A DNA stretch of 53,817 bases from Deltaproteobacteria bacterium (GTDB lineage Bacteria > Desulfobacterota > Syntrophia > Syntrophales > Smithellaceae): positions 1 through 53,817 of the forward strand of contig JAGVUJ010000135.1 in assembly GCA_019136325.1 (NCBI GenBank), read 5' to 3'. Positions 44,221 to 52,376 of this stretch are shown in pieces. The notes beneath the pieces are model-generated. The model was not told the origin of the DNA and did no database searches. It saw nothing but the letters and a program-made list of their open reading frames with translations. Position numbers and translations under genes: made by a program. How positions within the stretch are numbered: position 1 is the first letter of the stretch; every line of letters starts with the position of its first letter.

Positions 44221-44519
44221 CTAGACCTCCTGTTTCAGACTGGATTTACGAAAGATATGCCACAAATGACAAAAATTAACAATGCTGCAATTGATCCGGC
44301 ATCGCTGTTTCCCGCGTAAAATGAAGCAATGCAAAAATATTTGCATGTAAGGAAATATTGTGTAAATATGCTTAACAATGCTATCCCGTTAAAACAGACA
44401 AAAGATGCGGACGTGCTGTTCTCAGATATTAGCGGACGAAACTGTTTCCGATACTCAGTAACGGTAACCTTTATTGCTTGAAATGAAATTCATTCAAGAA
44501 TTCTCAGGAGGTTTTTAAT

Positions 44520-45080
44520 ATGAATGTGAAAGGCATCATCTTTAATACAGGAAAATCCACCATTATCAAAGTGTTCGGACAGGCGCCCTGGGATGCGTTT
44601 ATGGTCAAACTCGTGGCCAAGGACAAATTTTTCGGCAACATGATCATGTCCATCACACCCATTCCGTTGGAAAAATTCATTTATTTTCTGGATGAACTGG
44701 TCAAGGAATTTTTCAACAACGATATGATGCAGTACGTGACCTTCGGGAAGGTGGCCGCCCAGTTTGCTCTGTCGCCTGACGGCATCTATAAGTCATATCT
44801 TTTGACCAAAGACACAAAACAGTTCGTCGAGACGGTCATGCCCAAGTTCTGGTCGACATATTTCGATGAAGGTGTTGTCACCACACGCTTTGAGAACAAC
44901 ATCGCACATCTGAAAATCACCGGTCTCAACTTCAGACATAATTATTTCGAATTCCTGATTATGGGATTTTTCCAGAAATCGCTCAAAATGTTCGGAAAGA
45001 AAAATGTTCCCAAACGCATCAGAAGCCGCGCATCGGGCGATGAGGATGTTTACTTCCAGTTTGAGTTAAAAGATGCCTGA
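44520..45080 (+). CDS. hypothetical protein, possibly DUF2378-like
   Basis: A 186-residue soluble protein rich in Phe and Lys. It has MNVKGIIFNTGKSTIIKVFG at the start, a PLEKFIYFLDELVKEFF helix and a C-terminal FRHNYFEFLIMGFFQKSLKM. The helix-rich layout with an alpha/beta sheet end vaguely resembles DUF2378/heme-NO-binding-like regulators, but no His or Cys ligand is conspicuous. AGGAGG lies 8 nt before the ATG. It stands alone with its own terminator. I do not assign a function. Confidence 0.65.
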   Translation: MNVKGIIFNTGKSTIIKVFGQAPWDAFMVKLVAKDKFFGNMIMSITPIPLEKFIYFLDELVKEFFNNDMMQYVTFGKVAAQFALSPDGIYKSYLLTKDTKQFVETVMPKFWSTYFDEGVVTTRFENNIAHLKITGLNFRHNYFEFLIMGFFQKSLKMFGKKNVPKRIRSRASGDEDVYFQFELKDA

Positions 45081-45172
45081 TGCAGTGCGGTCGCTTTTTA
45101 TAGATGATTATTATGTGAATTTCCGCAGGATCGGCGTTTGTTTTCCATGCTCCTTTGTTGTTGAGGGAGATC

Positions 45173-45209
45173 AAAAAAGCCCGATGGAAAAATTCCACCG
45201 GGCTTTTCA
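45173..45209. terminator. bidirectional terminator
   Basis: AAAAGCCCG-A-TGGAA and TTCCA-C-CGGGCTTTT pair over about 14 bases and are flanked by A/T runs on both sides. It can terminate the 44520-45080 gene and the convergent rhodanese operon. Confidence 0.82.
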
Positions 45210-45230
45210 GTCCAATGCAAGAATGATCTT

Positions 45231-46124
45231 TTACGGTTCGATCGGGGCTGCCGCATCAGCCGCCCATTCCATAAATGATCCGTCGTAAACCTTGACATCC
45301 TTATAGCCGAGCATCTTGGTCATGACAAAGGCCCAGCCGGTGCAGGTTTTACCGGTATCGCAATAAACGATAATTTCCTTGTTCAAATCTTTTCCCGCTG
45401 CTTTTTCGGCCAGCGCCGCAAGATCAGCCTTGGCTTTGTATAATCCTTCCGGGGTGAAAAGCTGTCCTACCGGAAGATTGACCGCGCCCTTGATGCGTCC
45501 CATCTTGGGCACAAACTCCAGTTTTTCTTTGCCGTCATAGAAAGCGGGAGCTCTTGTGTCCAGAATGGTTGCCTGACCGATTTTCCCCAACACATAAGCT
45601 TTGTCCGCGAACAAGTCCTTGTTAACGACCGCCTGGAAAGGTTTGGCTTTTGCTTTCACTGCATCTTTTGACAGGGGTTTGTTTTCCTTTGCCCACCGGG
45701 TAATGCCACCGCTTAAAATTCCCACATTGTCAATGCCCATATACTTCAGCGTCCAGGCCACGCGCGTCATGTCGAATTGTTCGGGAACTTTTTCCGTTTT
45801 GCCCACCAGCACGACCTGTGAGTTTTTGTCTATTCCGGCTCCGCCGATGACATCCGTCAGATCATCAATCGCCGGCAGTTCATTGAGAAGTGTTCCTGCT
45901 TTGATTGCCCATGTGCCATAGAATACATTGATGGATCCGGGAATGTGCCCGGCCTGATAGTCTTCAACCTTGCGCAGATCGATCACAACCAGATTTGCAT
46001 TGGAAAGGTTCTTCTGCAGCCAGTCCGTTGACACGACGGGATCGATTCCCGCGGCCAGAACGGGCAACGGCAGAAATAGCACGGCCACAATCAACAACGC
46101 TTTCAACCATTTCATTTTTTTCAT
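45231..46124 (-). CDS. periplasmic double-domain rhodanese (sulfurtransferase)
   Basis: A protein of about 297 residues. A signal peptide (KKMKWLKALLIVAVLFLPLP, cleavage after LAA) exports it. Two rhodanese domains follow: the first ends VGKTEKVP in place of a Cys loop and is inactive; the second has the active-site loop IVYCDTGKTC, where the first Cys is the expected persulfide carrier. I chose the ATG at 46124 because AAGGAGG is 6 nt upstream; a GTG at 46130 directly abuts that site. It is last in the nrfD-ferredoxin-cytochrome-rhodanese operon, so it likely handles sulfur for that complex. A paralogue lies at 52377-53309. Confidence 0.88.
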   Translation of the reverse strand: MKKMKWLKALLIVAVLFLPLPVLAAGIDPVVSTDWLQKNLSNANLVVIDLRKVEDYQAGHIPGSINVFYGTWAIKAGTLLNELPAIDDLTDVIGGAGIDKNSQVVLVGKTEKVPEQFDMTRVAWTLKYMGIDNVGILSGGITRWAKENKPLSKDAVKAKAKPFQAVVNKDLFADKAYVLGKIGQATILDTRAPAFYDGKEKLEFVPKMGRIKGAVNLPVGQLFTPEGLYKAKADLAALAEKAAGKDLNKEIIVYCDTGKTCTGWAFVMTKMLGYKDVKVYDGSFMEWAADAAAPIEP

Positions 46125-46141
46125 AGACACCCTCCTTAAAA

Positions 46142-47200
46142 TTATTTGCTTATGGGTTTAATATTATAAATCAATCCTTCGTTGGCTTTCGAGCCGTCCT
46201 GAATAAGTCCTTCCGGTTTCAAAAACCCGTCTTTATTCACGTGGCAGGAATCGCAGGAGCGTGTTCGGTTTGTTCTTTTTTTAATATTGTGGATGGCTGA
46301 ATCCCAGTAATTAGGCAGCGCGTCAAAATTTTCCATTTTTATTCCTTCGCTTTCAAAGGTACTTCTTATAGTAGGTACGACTCTGAGCGTTGTCAAGGTC
46401 CGGCGGTCGCGGGGATTCAAACCCAGAAAAAAGTCGGGTTTGGCTGTAGAACCGGTGACAACATGACAACGGTAGCACTGGCGATACTGGCCGGAAGAAT
46501 GACAGCCCTGGCAACTGACTTTGTCCTTGTGAATGGTATGCGCCACCTGATTGCCCTTATCCTGGTGGCAGGACTGGCATTTCGGACGGTCTTTCACATC
46601 ATTTTTTGATTTATACATTGTACCGTCGCCGTGCATTTCCTGTTTATTATGACAGTCATTACACATCATACCCTTCTGATAATGGACATCCGGGGTTCCT
46701 CCGTATTCGCCGGTAAATTCCGGATAAACGCGGCCACCATGACAGGAAGCGCATGTTTTTCCCTCATTTTTCTTTACAAATTTATGTCCCTGCAGGAGAC
46801 CGGTGGTAACACCGCCGACAGGCGGTGATTTAACATGGCAACTGCCGCAGGAAGCGTGGCAGGACCGGCAGGACTTTTCAAAAACTTTTTTATCGAACGT
46901 TTTCAACTCTTCGGCGGAAAATCTGTGTTTGACGCCTTCACGCTGGCCCAGGCTCGTATAATGAAGGGATTTGGCGTAATTTTGTCCCGCTTTGATATGA
47001 CAGATTCCGCAGGTTTTGAGGTTATCGGAAGGTCTGGCTATCCGGCCTTTGTGAGCCGCTTCTTTTGTTTTTCCCAGTTTGTTTCCCTGATGACAGGCAA
47101 CGCAGTCCATCGACAGATGAAAATCCCTGCCGATGAAATTTTTATTGATCAGGTACCCTTTGTAATATTCTTCCGCCCGAACCGGGGGAGGAGCGCCAGC
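46142..47200 (-). CDS. multiheme cytochrome c, ten-heme C-terminal part
   Basis: The part after the in-frame UGA at 47203-47201 is open all the way to 46142 and has ten CxxCH sites (CVACH, CGICH, CRSCH, CGSCH, CASCH, CNDCH, CQSCH, CQGCH, CYRCH, CDSCH). Taken alone it has no signal peptide: the first Met (47110) sits just before the first heme, yet the 30 codons before it (APPPVRAEEYYKGYLINKNF and on) look like conserved protein. It is in the same frame as the seven-heme part upstream. The simplest reading is one 17-heme periplasmic protein, interrupted by UGA. Whether this is selenocysteine or a nonsense mutation is open. Confidence 0.75.
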   Translation of the reverse strand, partial: AGAPPPVRAEEYYKGYLINKNFIGRDFHLSMDCVACHQGNKLGKTKEAAHKGRIARPSDNLKTCGICHIKAGQNYAKSLHYTSLGQREGVKHRFSAEELKTFDKKVFEKSCRSCHASCGSCHVKSPPVGGVTTGLLQGHKFVKKNEGKTCASCHGGRVYPEFTGEYGGTPDVHYQKGMMCNDCHNKQEMHGDGTMYKSKNDVKDRPKCQSCHQDKGNQVAHTIHKDKVSCQGCHSSGQYRQCYRCHVVTGSTAKPDFFLGLNPRDRRTLTTLRVVPTIRSTFESEGIKMENFDALPNYWDSAIHNIKKRTNRTRSCDSCHVNKDGFLKPEGLIQDGSKANEGLIYNIKPISK

Positions 47201-47203
47201 TCA
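47172..47203 (-). other. in-frame UGA followed by a hairpin (candidate SECIS) in the cytochrome
   Basis: UGA occupies 47203-47201. A hairpin of seven base pairs (UCC-CCCG/CGGG-GGA with one bulged C) at 47189-47172 has the loop GUU, whose first base is the 19th nucleotide after UGA. Distance, loop size and a G at the start of the loop agree with the published bacterial SECIS model. The stem is short, so folding alone is not decisive. Confidence 0.4.
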
Positions 47204-47953
47204 CCCCTCGGCCTCACCGCCGATTTCCGGCGGCTTCACGAGGGATTTCATTTCACTGTCGCTTGTGTGGCACCGGACGCAACTTCCTCTGTCGGCTTTG
47301 GCTGTCAATAAAGCGTACGGCTTGATGTCTTTCCAATCCTGGTGGCATTTTGTGCAGTTCATCCAGGAAAATTCTTTCTTGCCGTTGTGGCAGTTGAAAC
47401 AGTATTTTTGCGATTGATGCGTATCCAGATCAATCTTGTTTGACCCTTTTCTGATTTGAAAAAGCTTCGAATGACAATCCACGCAATTCAGAGAGGCGTG
47501 CTTTTCGTGACGGAATGAAACCTGCTTTTGATCTTTTCCCAGTGCAACGATTGTCTGGTAGGCCGGAGCTTTATAAGGTTTTGGTTTGCCTTTTACATGC
47601 CCGACGTCCTTTTCGCTGATCCGGGGATGACACCGGGCGCACTGGTTCTGCGCGGCGAAAGCATCCTTGCCGTTGTGGCAGGCCCCACAGTACCTGCCGC
47701 GATACAGGGAATCCATGACAAAATCCTTCTTCTCCTGAACAAGCAGGGCCTGCATTTCAAACAGGCCGCTATGGCATTTTTCACAGTTGATCTTTTTCAC
47801 ATCCACATGATGCTGATGGCGGAAGATAACGGATTTCACCGGCTGGGTATAAAGGATTCCGCCGCCGTCGGAAAAGCTGCTCTTCGTGTCAGCGCCGACA
47901 TTCGCGATACAGAAAACGGCCAGCAGAATGATCAGTAAAAGATTCTTTTTCAT
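47201..47953 (-). CDS. multiheme cytochrome c, seven-heme N-terminal part with signal peptide
   Basis: From the ATG at 47953, residues 1-21 (KKNLLLIILLAVFCIANVG) are a Sec signal peptide. Seven CxxCH sites follow (CEKCH, CGACH, CARCH, CVDCH, CFNCH, CTKCH, CVRCH), several with the cytochrome c7-like spacing of FRHQHHVDVKKINCEKCH. The frame ends GGEAEG-UGA and continues without further stops into the ten-heme part. Periplasmic electron carrier of the NrfD/ferredoxin complex encoded just upstream (10 bp). The longer frame reaching 48115 overlaps the ferredoxin gene and is not the real start. Confidence 0.85.
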   Translation of the reverse strand: MKKNLLLIILLAVFCIANVGADTKSSFSDGGGILYTQPVKSVIFRHQHHVDVKKINCEKCHSGLFEMQALLVQEKKDFVMDSLYRGRYCGACHNGKDAFAAQNQCARCHPRISEKDVGHVKGKPKPYKAPAYQTIVALGKDQKQVSFRHEKHASLNCVDCHSKLFQIRKGSNKIDLDTHQSQKYCFNCHNGKKEFSWMNCTKCHQDWKDIKPYALLTAKADRGSCVRCHTSDSEMKSLVKPPEIGGEAEG

Positions 47954-47963
47954 GCCGTAACAA

Positions 47964-48701
47964 TCAACCCTTCGTGTAAAAAATGTTCGGCTTTGCTCCA
48001 ACGTGTTCCCGCAAAACCCAGACCGGTTTCTGCAGCTGATGAACCAGTTGAAACACTCTGTTTTCCGGATCGGACACATCGCCGAATATACGAACATCCG
48101 AGGGGCATGCTTCAACGCAAGCCGGTGTATTTATGCCTTTGGAAAGCCGCGATTCAAAGCAGAAATCGCATTTATCGATAGCGCCTTTTTCTTCATGATA
48201 ATAGCGGGCATCATACGGACAGGCCATGACGCACGATTTGCAACCGATGCATTTTTTGTTGTTCATCATTACGATGCCGTTGATTTTATTCTTGTACGTT
48301 GCCGTCGTCGGGCAGGTTCTGACACAGGGAGGGTTATTGCATTGATTGCAGAGGATGGGAATAAATTCCCATTTCTGATCAAGCGATGACGCAAGGTCCC
48401 GTTTCAAAATTTGTGTGCGCCAGCCATAATCGGGCACCTTATTGGCGGAGACACAGGCGATCATGCACTTCTTGCAATCGATGCAGCGGTCCTGTCTCAA
48501 GACCATGGCGTAGTGAGGTTTATAGGGATATTTGTCCCGGAAGATATCAAGCGAATAGGCCTTGTTGATGTTGGAGACCAGGGACAGTATTGAACCGCCG
48601 GCGAGTACCCCGGTAATCTTCAGGCCGATTTTTAAAAATTCCCGGCGCTCCAGATCGAGAGGATATTGCGGGACATTTTTTTTGCTTAGATTGTTCGTCA
48701 T
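47964..48701 (-). CDS. Tat-exported ferredoxin subunit with four 4Fe-4S sites (PsrB/DmsB/HybA-like)
   Basis: A protein of about 245 residues from the ATG at 48701, which overlaps the nrfD stop (ATGA). ERREFLKIGLKITGVLAGG near residue 20 is a twin-arginine signal, so it is exported folded. The clusters are bound by CIDCKKCMIAC, CNQCNNPPCVRTCP, CIGCKSCVMACP with CDFC, and the C-terminal PACVEACP. It passes electrons between the NrfD quinone site and the periplasmic cytochrome. No molybdopterin subunit is encoded, so the cytochrome replaces a catalytic subunit. Confidence 0.9.
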   Translation of the reverse strand: MTNNLSKKNVPQYPLDLERREFLKIGLKITGVLAGGSILSLVSNINKAYSLDIFRDKYPYKPHYAMVLRQDRCIDCKKCMIACVSANKVPDYGWRTQILKRDLASSLDQKWEFIPILCNQCNNPPCVRTCPTTATYKNKINGIVMMNNKKCIGCKSCVMACPYDARYYHEEKGAIDKCDFCFESRLSKGINTPACVEACPSDVRIFGDVSDPENRVFQLVHQLQKPVWVLREHVGAKPNIFYTKG

Positions 48702-49963
48702 ACGGTTTCTTCCGCTCCCACAACGTCCGGTTCTTTTTCTTGAATATGTTCCGTCTGCCGGTTCTCTGCAAATCCGGAAAAAACTTTTTCTCCCAGTAAA
48801 AATGCCAGAACACAAAAGCTTATTCCGCCCAGCACCACGAGGATTTCATGAACGCTGGGGGAGTAGGTATGCAGTTTGGAATATTCAACAACACCGAGTT
48901 CAAAATACTGCGGAACAAGCTGTCCGACCACCACCATATCCATGCGGGTGAAGAACAGGCTGAAAATCATCAGCGCGGAAGCAATAAACATAACCGTCAG
49001 ATTCTTTCCTCTTCCTGCCAGAATCAAAACGAAGGGGATCACCATTCCGCCGAGCACTTCAATGGCCCAGAAATTGAAGGAATAAGATCCGTCGGTTAAA
49101 ATGTTTAGCGCCGTTACCGCGCCCGGGCTGCCGACGGATGTTGTTAAAAACTTCCAGAGGGTGAAAATCATCATGATGGCCAGCAACAGAAGCGTCAGCC
49201 TGGAAACAGACTGTAGAGCTTTTGCTGTAAAATCATCGAAAGCCTTTTTGTTGATTGCCTTATGAGCCAGGAAGAAAAAAAAGATAATGAAAGCGCATCC
49301 CGTGATCAGAGCCGATAAAATAAAATATACCGGCAAATAAGGACCGTACCAGAAGGGACGGCCGTTCATCATGGCAAAGACGCCGCCGAGGTTGCTGTTG
49401 GCGGCAATTTCCGTAACCACGCCCAGGAAACCGGCGATGACTGCTTTGTGATGATTTTCTTCATTAAAAAGAAAGATAAATTCTATGGTCAGGAACACAA
49501 CAGCGAATCCGTACAGCGTGCCCATCCACCAGATATTGGAAGAGAAGTTGGGAGAAATGACGTTGTAGATTGCCATGCGGAAGGGATTTTCAATTTCCAG
49601 TCCGATCACCAGAAAACCCGACAATATCGTGATGATCGACAAATAAACACAACGTTTGGCCAAAGGCAGGAAGCTCTCCATGCCAAAAACATGTCCCAGG
49701 GAAGAAACCAGACATAATCCCGTGGAGGCGACAACAAAGAAAATATAAGTGGAAATCAGTATGGCAACAGGCACTTCGCGGGAGGTCGCGTACGCGTGGC
49801 GGGAGCCGGCAATAAATAAGGCATGAATGCCGCTGCCGATGCCAATGAGCAGCATAATACCGAAAGCGGCTACAAGAAAAAGATAAAGCCAGCCTCCGGA
49901 AAATACACGCTGAAAGGCTGTTTTGAGGCTGGAAATGAAGAACCCTTTGCCGAAGATTGCCAT
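48698..49963 (-). CDS. nrfD: NrfD/PsrC-family quinone-interacting membrane subunit
   Basis: A 421-residue integral membrane protein with about ten helices and the NrfD-type layout; no heme ligands are expected. It exchanges electrons with the quinone pool and anchors the exported ferredoxin and cytochrome. Such three-part assemblies (NrfD, FeS, multiheme cytochrome) occur in Qrc-, Act- and Nrf-type complexes of anaerobes. It is first in the operon, with a weak ribosome binding site (AAGGAC) and a promoter about 55 bp upstream. The exact physiological acceptor cannot be read. Confidence 0.88.
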   Translation of the reverse strand: MAIFGKGFFISSLKTAFQRVFSGGWLYLFLVAAFGIMLLIGIGSGIHALFIAGSRHAYATSREVPVAILISTYIFFVVASTGLCLVSSLGHVFGMESFLPLAKRCVYLSIITILSGFLVIGLEIENPFRMAIYNVISPNFSSNIWWMGTLYGFAVVFLTIEFIFLFNEENHHKAVIAGFLGVVTEIAANSNLGGVFAMMNGRPFWYGPYLPVYFILSALITGCAFIIFFFFLAHKAINKKAFDDFTAKALQSVSRLTLLLLAIMMIFTLWKFLTTSVGSPGAVTALNILTDGSYSFNFWAIEVLGGMVIPFVLILAGRGKNLTVMFIASALMIFSLFFTRMDMVVVGQLVPQYFELGVVEYSKLHTYSPSVHEILVVLGGISFCVLAFLLGEKVFSGFAENRQTEHIQEKEPDVVGAEETV

Positions 49964-50016
49964 GCAGTGTCCTTATGGTTGAAAACCGCAATTAACACAA
50001 AGATCAGACGATTAAA

Positions 50017-50045
50017 AAGTTAAAGGAAGTCGGTCTTTTTGTCAA
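50017..50045 (-). promoter_or_regulatory. promoter of the nrfD operon
   Basis: Reading on the minus strand, TTGACA (50045-50040) is followed by 17 bp and TAACTT (50022-50017). The -35 matches consensus fully, the -10 only partly. It lies in the divergent 135-bp region between nrfD and resB. Confidence 0.4.
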
Positions 50046-50098
50046 GAAGTTAATGGATCCTGCAGGCATGATGTACTCTTTGACATAATGAAAATTAG

Positions 50099-51484
50099 AT
50101 GTTAAATTTTCCTAAAAATTTTTCTTTTCTCAAGGGGCATGATCCATTGAAAAAAGCAAACTCTTTCTGGTCTTTTTTTTCTTCAGTTAAACTTACCCTT
50201 GTTCTGCTTTTGTTGATGGTTGTCCTCTTTATTGTTGCCACCCTGATTCCTCAACAGCGCGTTTCGTCTGAATTCGCCTGGTTGTCTGATATCTATCATT
50301 CCAGAATTTTTTATATCCTCATGGCTCTTTTCTCTCTTAATCTGATTATCTGTTCCCTGAATCGTCTGCCTTTGACCCTCAGGCAATACCGTGCTCCTCA
50401 TTTTCCGCCGCCTTCCGGACTTTTTGAGAATCTTCCGCAGAACCGGACAATCCTGACGCATAAAAAAATGGAAGACGCCGAACAAAGGGTGGAAGCGTCA
50501 TTATCATCGACAATAAACAACCTTAAAAAAACAAATACCGAAAAGGGTCATCTTTTTTACCGGGGCAGGGGACGCTTTTCGCTTTTCGGCGTTTACATGG
50601 TTCATCTGGGTGTTCTGGTGATCATTGCAGGAGCCGTTGCCGGTTCCATTTGGGGATTTCAGGCGGAGATCCGTCTTTCTGAAGGGCAGGAATCCAACGT
50701 GGTTCAACTGGCCGGAAGCGGAGCGGAGCATCCGCTTGATTTTACCGTGCGCTGTGAAAAATTTGTTGTCGAGTTTTATGACACGGGAGCGCCGAAGACT
50801 TACCGTTCCGACCTGAGTTTTATCAGAGACGGAAAAAAAATGCACCGGGGGTCTGTTCTGGTCAATCATCCTTTGTCCTTCAATGGCCTTCGTTTTTATC
50901 AGGCCACTTACGGTGTGTCGGAGGACAGCAGGGCGTATCTCAGATACGAACATACCGGCAGAGAGAGCCGGGAGATACCGGCTCTTCGGGGCGAAACCTT
51001 CGATCTTCCCGATCAGAAAGCCAAAGCGACCGTCTTGCGTGTTGAAGAAAATATCATGCAACTCGGTCCGGCCGTGAAACTGCGCATTGAAACGGACAAG
51101 AACAAGGTTGAATTCTGGGTTTTTCAGCATATCAAAGAGATTGCGGACGTAAATCCCGGTTTATTTTCCGCAGTGCCCGTTTTTAACCCGGGACTTTTTC
51201 AGCCGCTTGTTTTTTCTCTTCAGCGGGTGGAAAATCAATATTTTACGGGACTGCAGATTGTCCGGGATCCTGGAGTTCCTTTTGTCCTGACGGGCGGAAT
51301 CATGCTGCTTATCGGCATCATTGTCATATTTTTTATTTCGCACCAGCGTGTCTGGGTTTCGATTGAACCGGAGCCGGACGGAGTCAAAATCAGGGTAGCC
51401 GGGCGCAGCAACCGATACAATGAAGCGTCACAGCGACAACTGGATGATTTGTGCATCAAAATTGAAAGGGGGATGACTGCATGA
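50099..51484 (+). CDS. resB: cytochrome c biogenesis protein ResB
   Basis: A 461-residue ResB (CcsB of system II nomenclature) with three N-terminal membrane helices (about residues 28-50, 65-85 and 165-190), a large periplasmic domain and a final helix at about 398-420 (FVLTGGIMLLIGIIVIFFIS). SSVKLTLVLLLLMVVLFIVATLIPQ and the FSLFGVYMVHLGVLVIIAG segment are characteristic. With CcsA it delivers heme to apocytochromes. The start is uncertain: ATG 50099 lacks a ribosome binding site, while a TTG at 50147 follows AAGGGG. It overlaps ccsA (ATGA). Confidence 0.88.
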   Translation: MLNFPKNFSFLKGHDPLKKANSFWSFFSSVKLTLVLLLLMVVLFIVATLIPQQRVSSEFAWLSDIYHSRIFYILMALFSLNLIICSLNRLPLTLRQYRAPHFPPPSGLFENLPQNRTILTHKKMEDAEQRVEASLSSTINNLKKTNTEKGHLFYRGRGRFSLFGVYMVHLGVLVIIAGAVAGSIWGFQAEIRLSEGQESNVVQLAGSGAEHPLDFTVRCEKFVVEFYDTGAPKTYRSDLSFIRDGKKMHRGSVLVNHPLSFNGLRFYQATYGVSEDSRAYLRYEHTGRESREIPALRGETFDLPDQKAKATVLRVEENIMQLGPAVKLRIETDKNKVEFWVFQHIKEIADVNPGLFSAVPVFNPGLFQPLVFSLQRVENQYFTGLQIVRDPGVPFVLTGGIMLLIGIIVIFFISHQRVWVSIEPEPDGVKIRVAGRSNRYNEASQRQLDDLCIKIERGMTA

Positions 51485-52323
51485 ATCATACGATGATTTT
51501 TAATTATGTTACGTTTATTTATTTCCTGGCCTTTGTCTTATACCTTTTCAAACTCGTTCTAAAAAAGGAATCCTGGGGATATGCCGCTTCTTTTGCGGCC
51601 TGGATCGGTATGCTGAGCCATACGTTTTCTCTGTTGCTTCGATGGAAAGAATCCTATGATCGGGGCATCGGACATGCGCCCCTTGCCAATCTCTATGAAT
51701 CTTTGATTTTCTTTGCCTGGTCCATCATGATTCTCTATCTGCTGATCGAACTGCGCATTAAAGACAGAATTCTGGGCGCCTTTGTCGTGCCGGTCGCTTT
51801 TTTGATTATGGCATATGCTTCCATTGCTCCCGGCATCAACAGCGGCATTGAACCGCTTATTCCCGCGTTGCAGAGCAACTGGCTGACAACGCATGTTTTG
51901 ACCTGTTTTATGGGGTATGCCGCATTTACAGTTGCGTTCGGCTGCGGATTGCTTTATTTCTGGAAAAGCATCAGAGATGAAAAAGGGTGTAATGATCTAA
52001 CGTTGAACGACCATCTTCCTTCTCTGGAGATGCTGGATATCCTGATTTATCAAAGTGTCATGATCGGCTTTGTTTTTCTGGCCATGGGGATCATAACCGG
52101 TTCGGTCTGGGCTCATTATGCCTGGGGGTCATACTGGAGCTGGGATCCCAAGGAAATCTGGTCGTTGATTACCTGGTTGATTTACGCGATATTAATTCAT
52201 GCAAGGTATGTCCGCGGCTGGCGCGGCAAGCGAATGGCTATGCTGGCCATCATCGGGTTCGCTTCTGTTTTGTTTACATATCTGGGCGTCAATGTTCTGG
52301 TGAGTTTGCACAACTACATATGA
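51481..52323 (+). CDS. ccsA: heme-handling cytochrome c biogenesis protein CcsA
   Basis: A 280-residue membrane protein with about eight helices. The tryptophan-rich heme-binding motif WAHYAWGSYWSWDPKE is clear near residue 210, with a downstream His (ILIHARY). It brings heme to the outside and works with ResB to attach it to CxxCH sites. It overlaps resB by 4 bp and points away from the cytochrome operon, which needs up to 17 heme attachments. Naming (CcsA or CcsB) varies between systems. Confidence 0.9.
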   Translation: MNHTMIFNYVTFIYFLAFVLYLFKLVLKKESWGYAASFAAWIGMLSHTFSLLLRWKESYDRGIGHAPLANLYESLIFFAWSIMILYLLIELRIKDRILGAFVVPVAFLIMAYASIAPGINSGIEPLIPALQSNWLTTHVLTCFMGYAAFTVAFGCGLLYFWKSIRDEKGCNDLTLNDHLPSLEMLDILIYQSVMIGFVFLAMGIITGSVWAHYAWGSYWSWDPKEIWSLITWLIYAILIHARYVRGWRGKRMAMLAIIGFASVLFTYLGVNVLVSLHNYI

Positions 52324-52376
52324 AGGCTGATCCGTCCGCATCAATCAAATCGTTTTTTTCAAAAACAGGAATGTAA

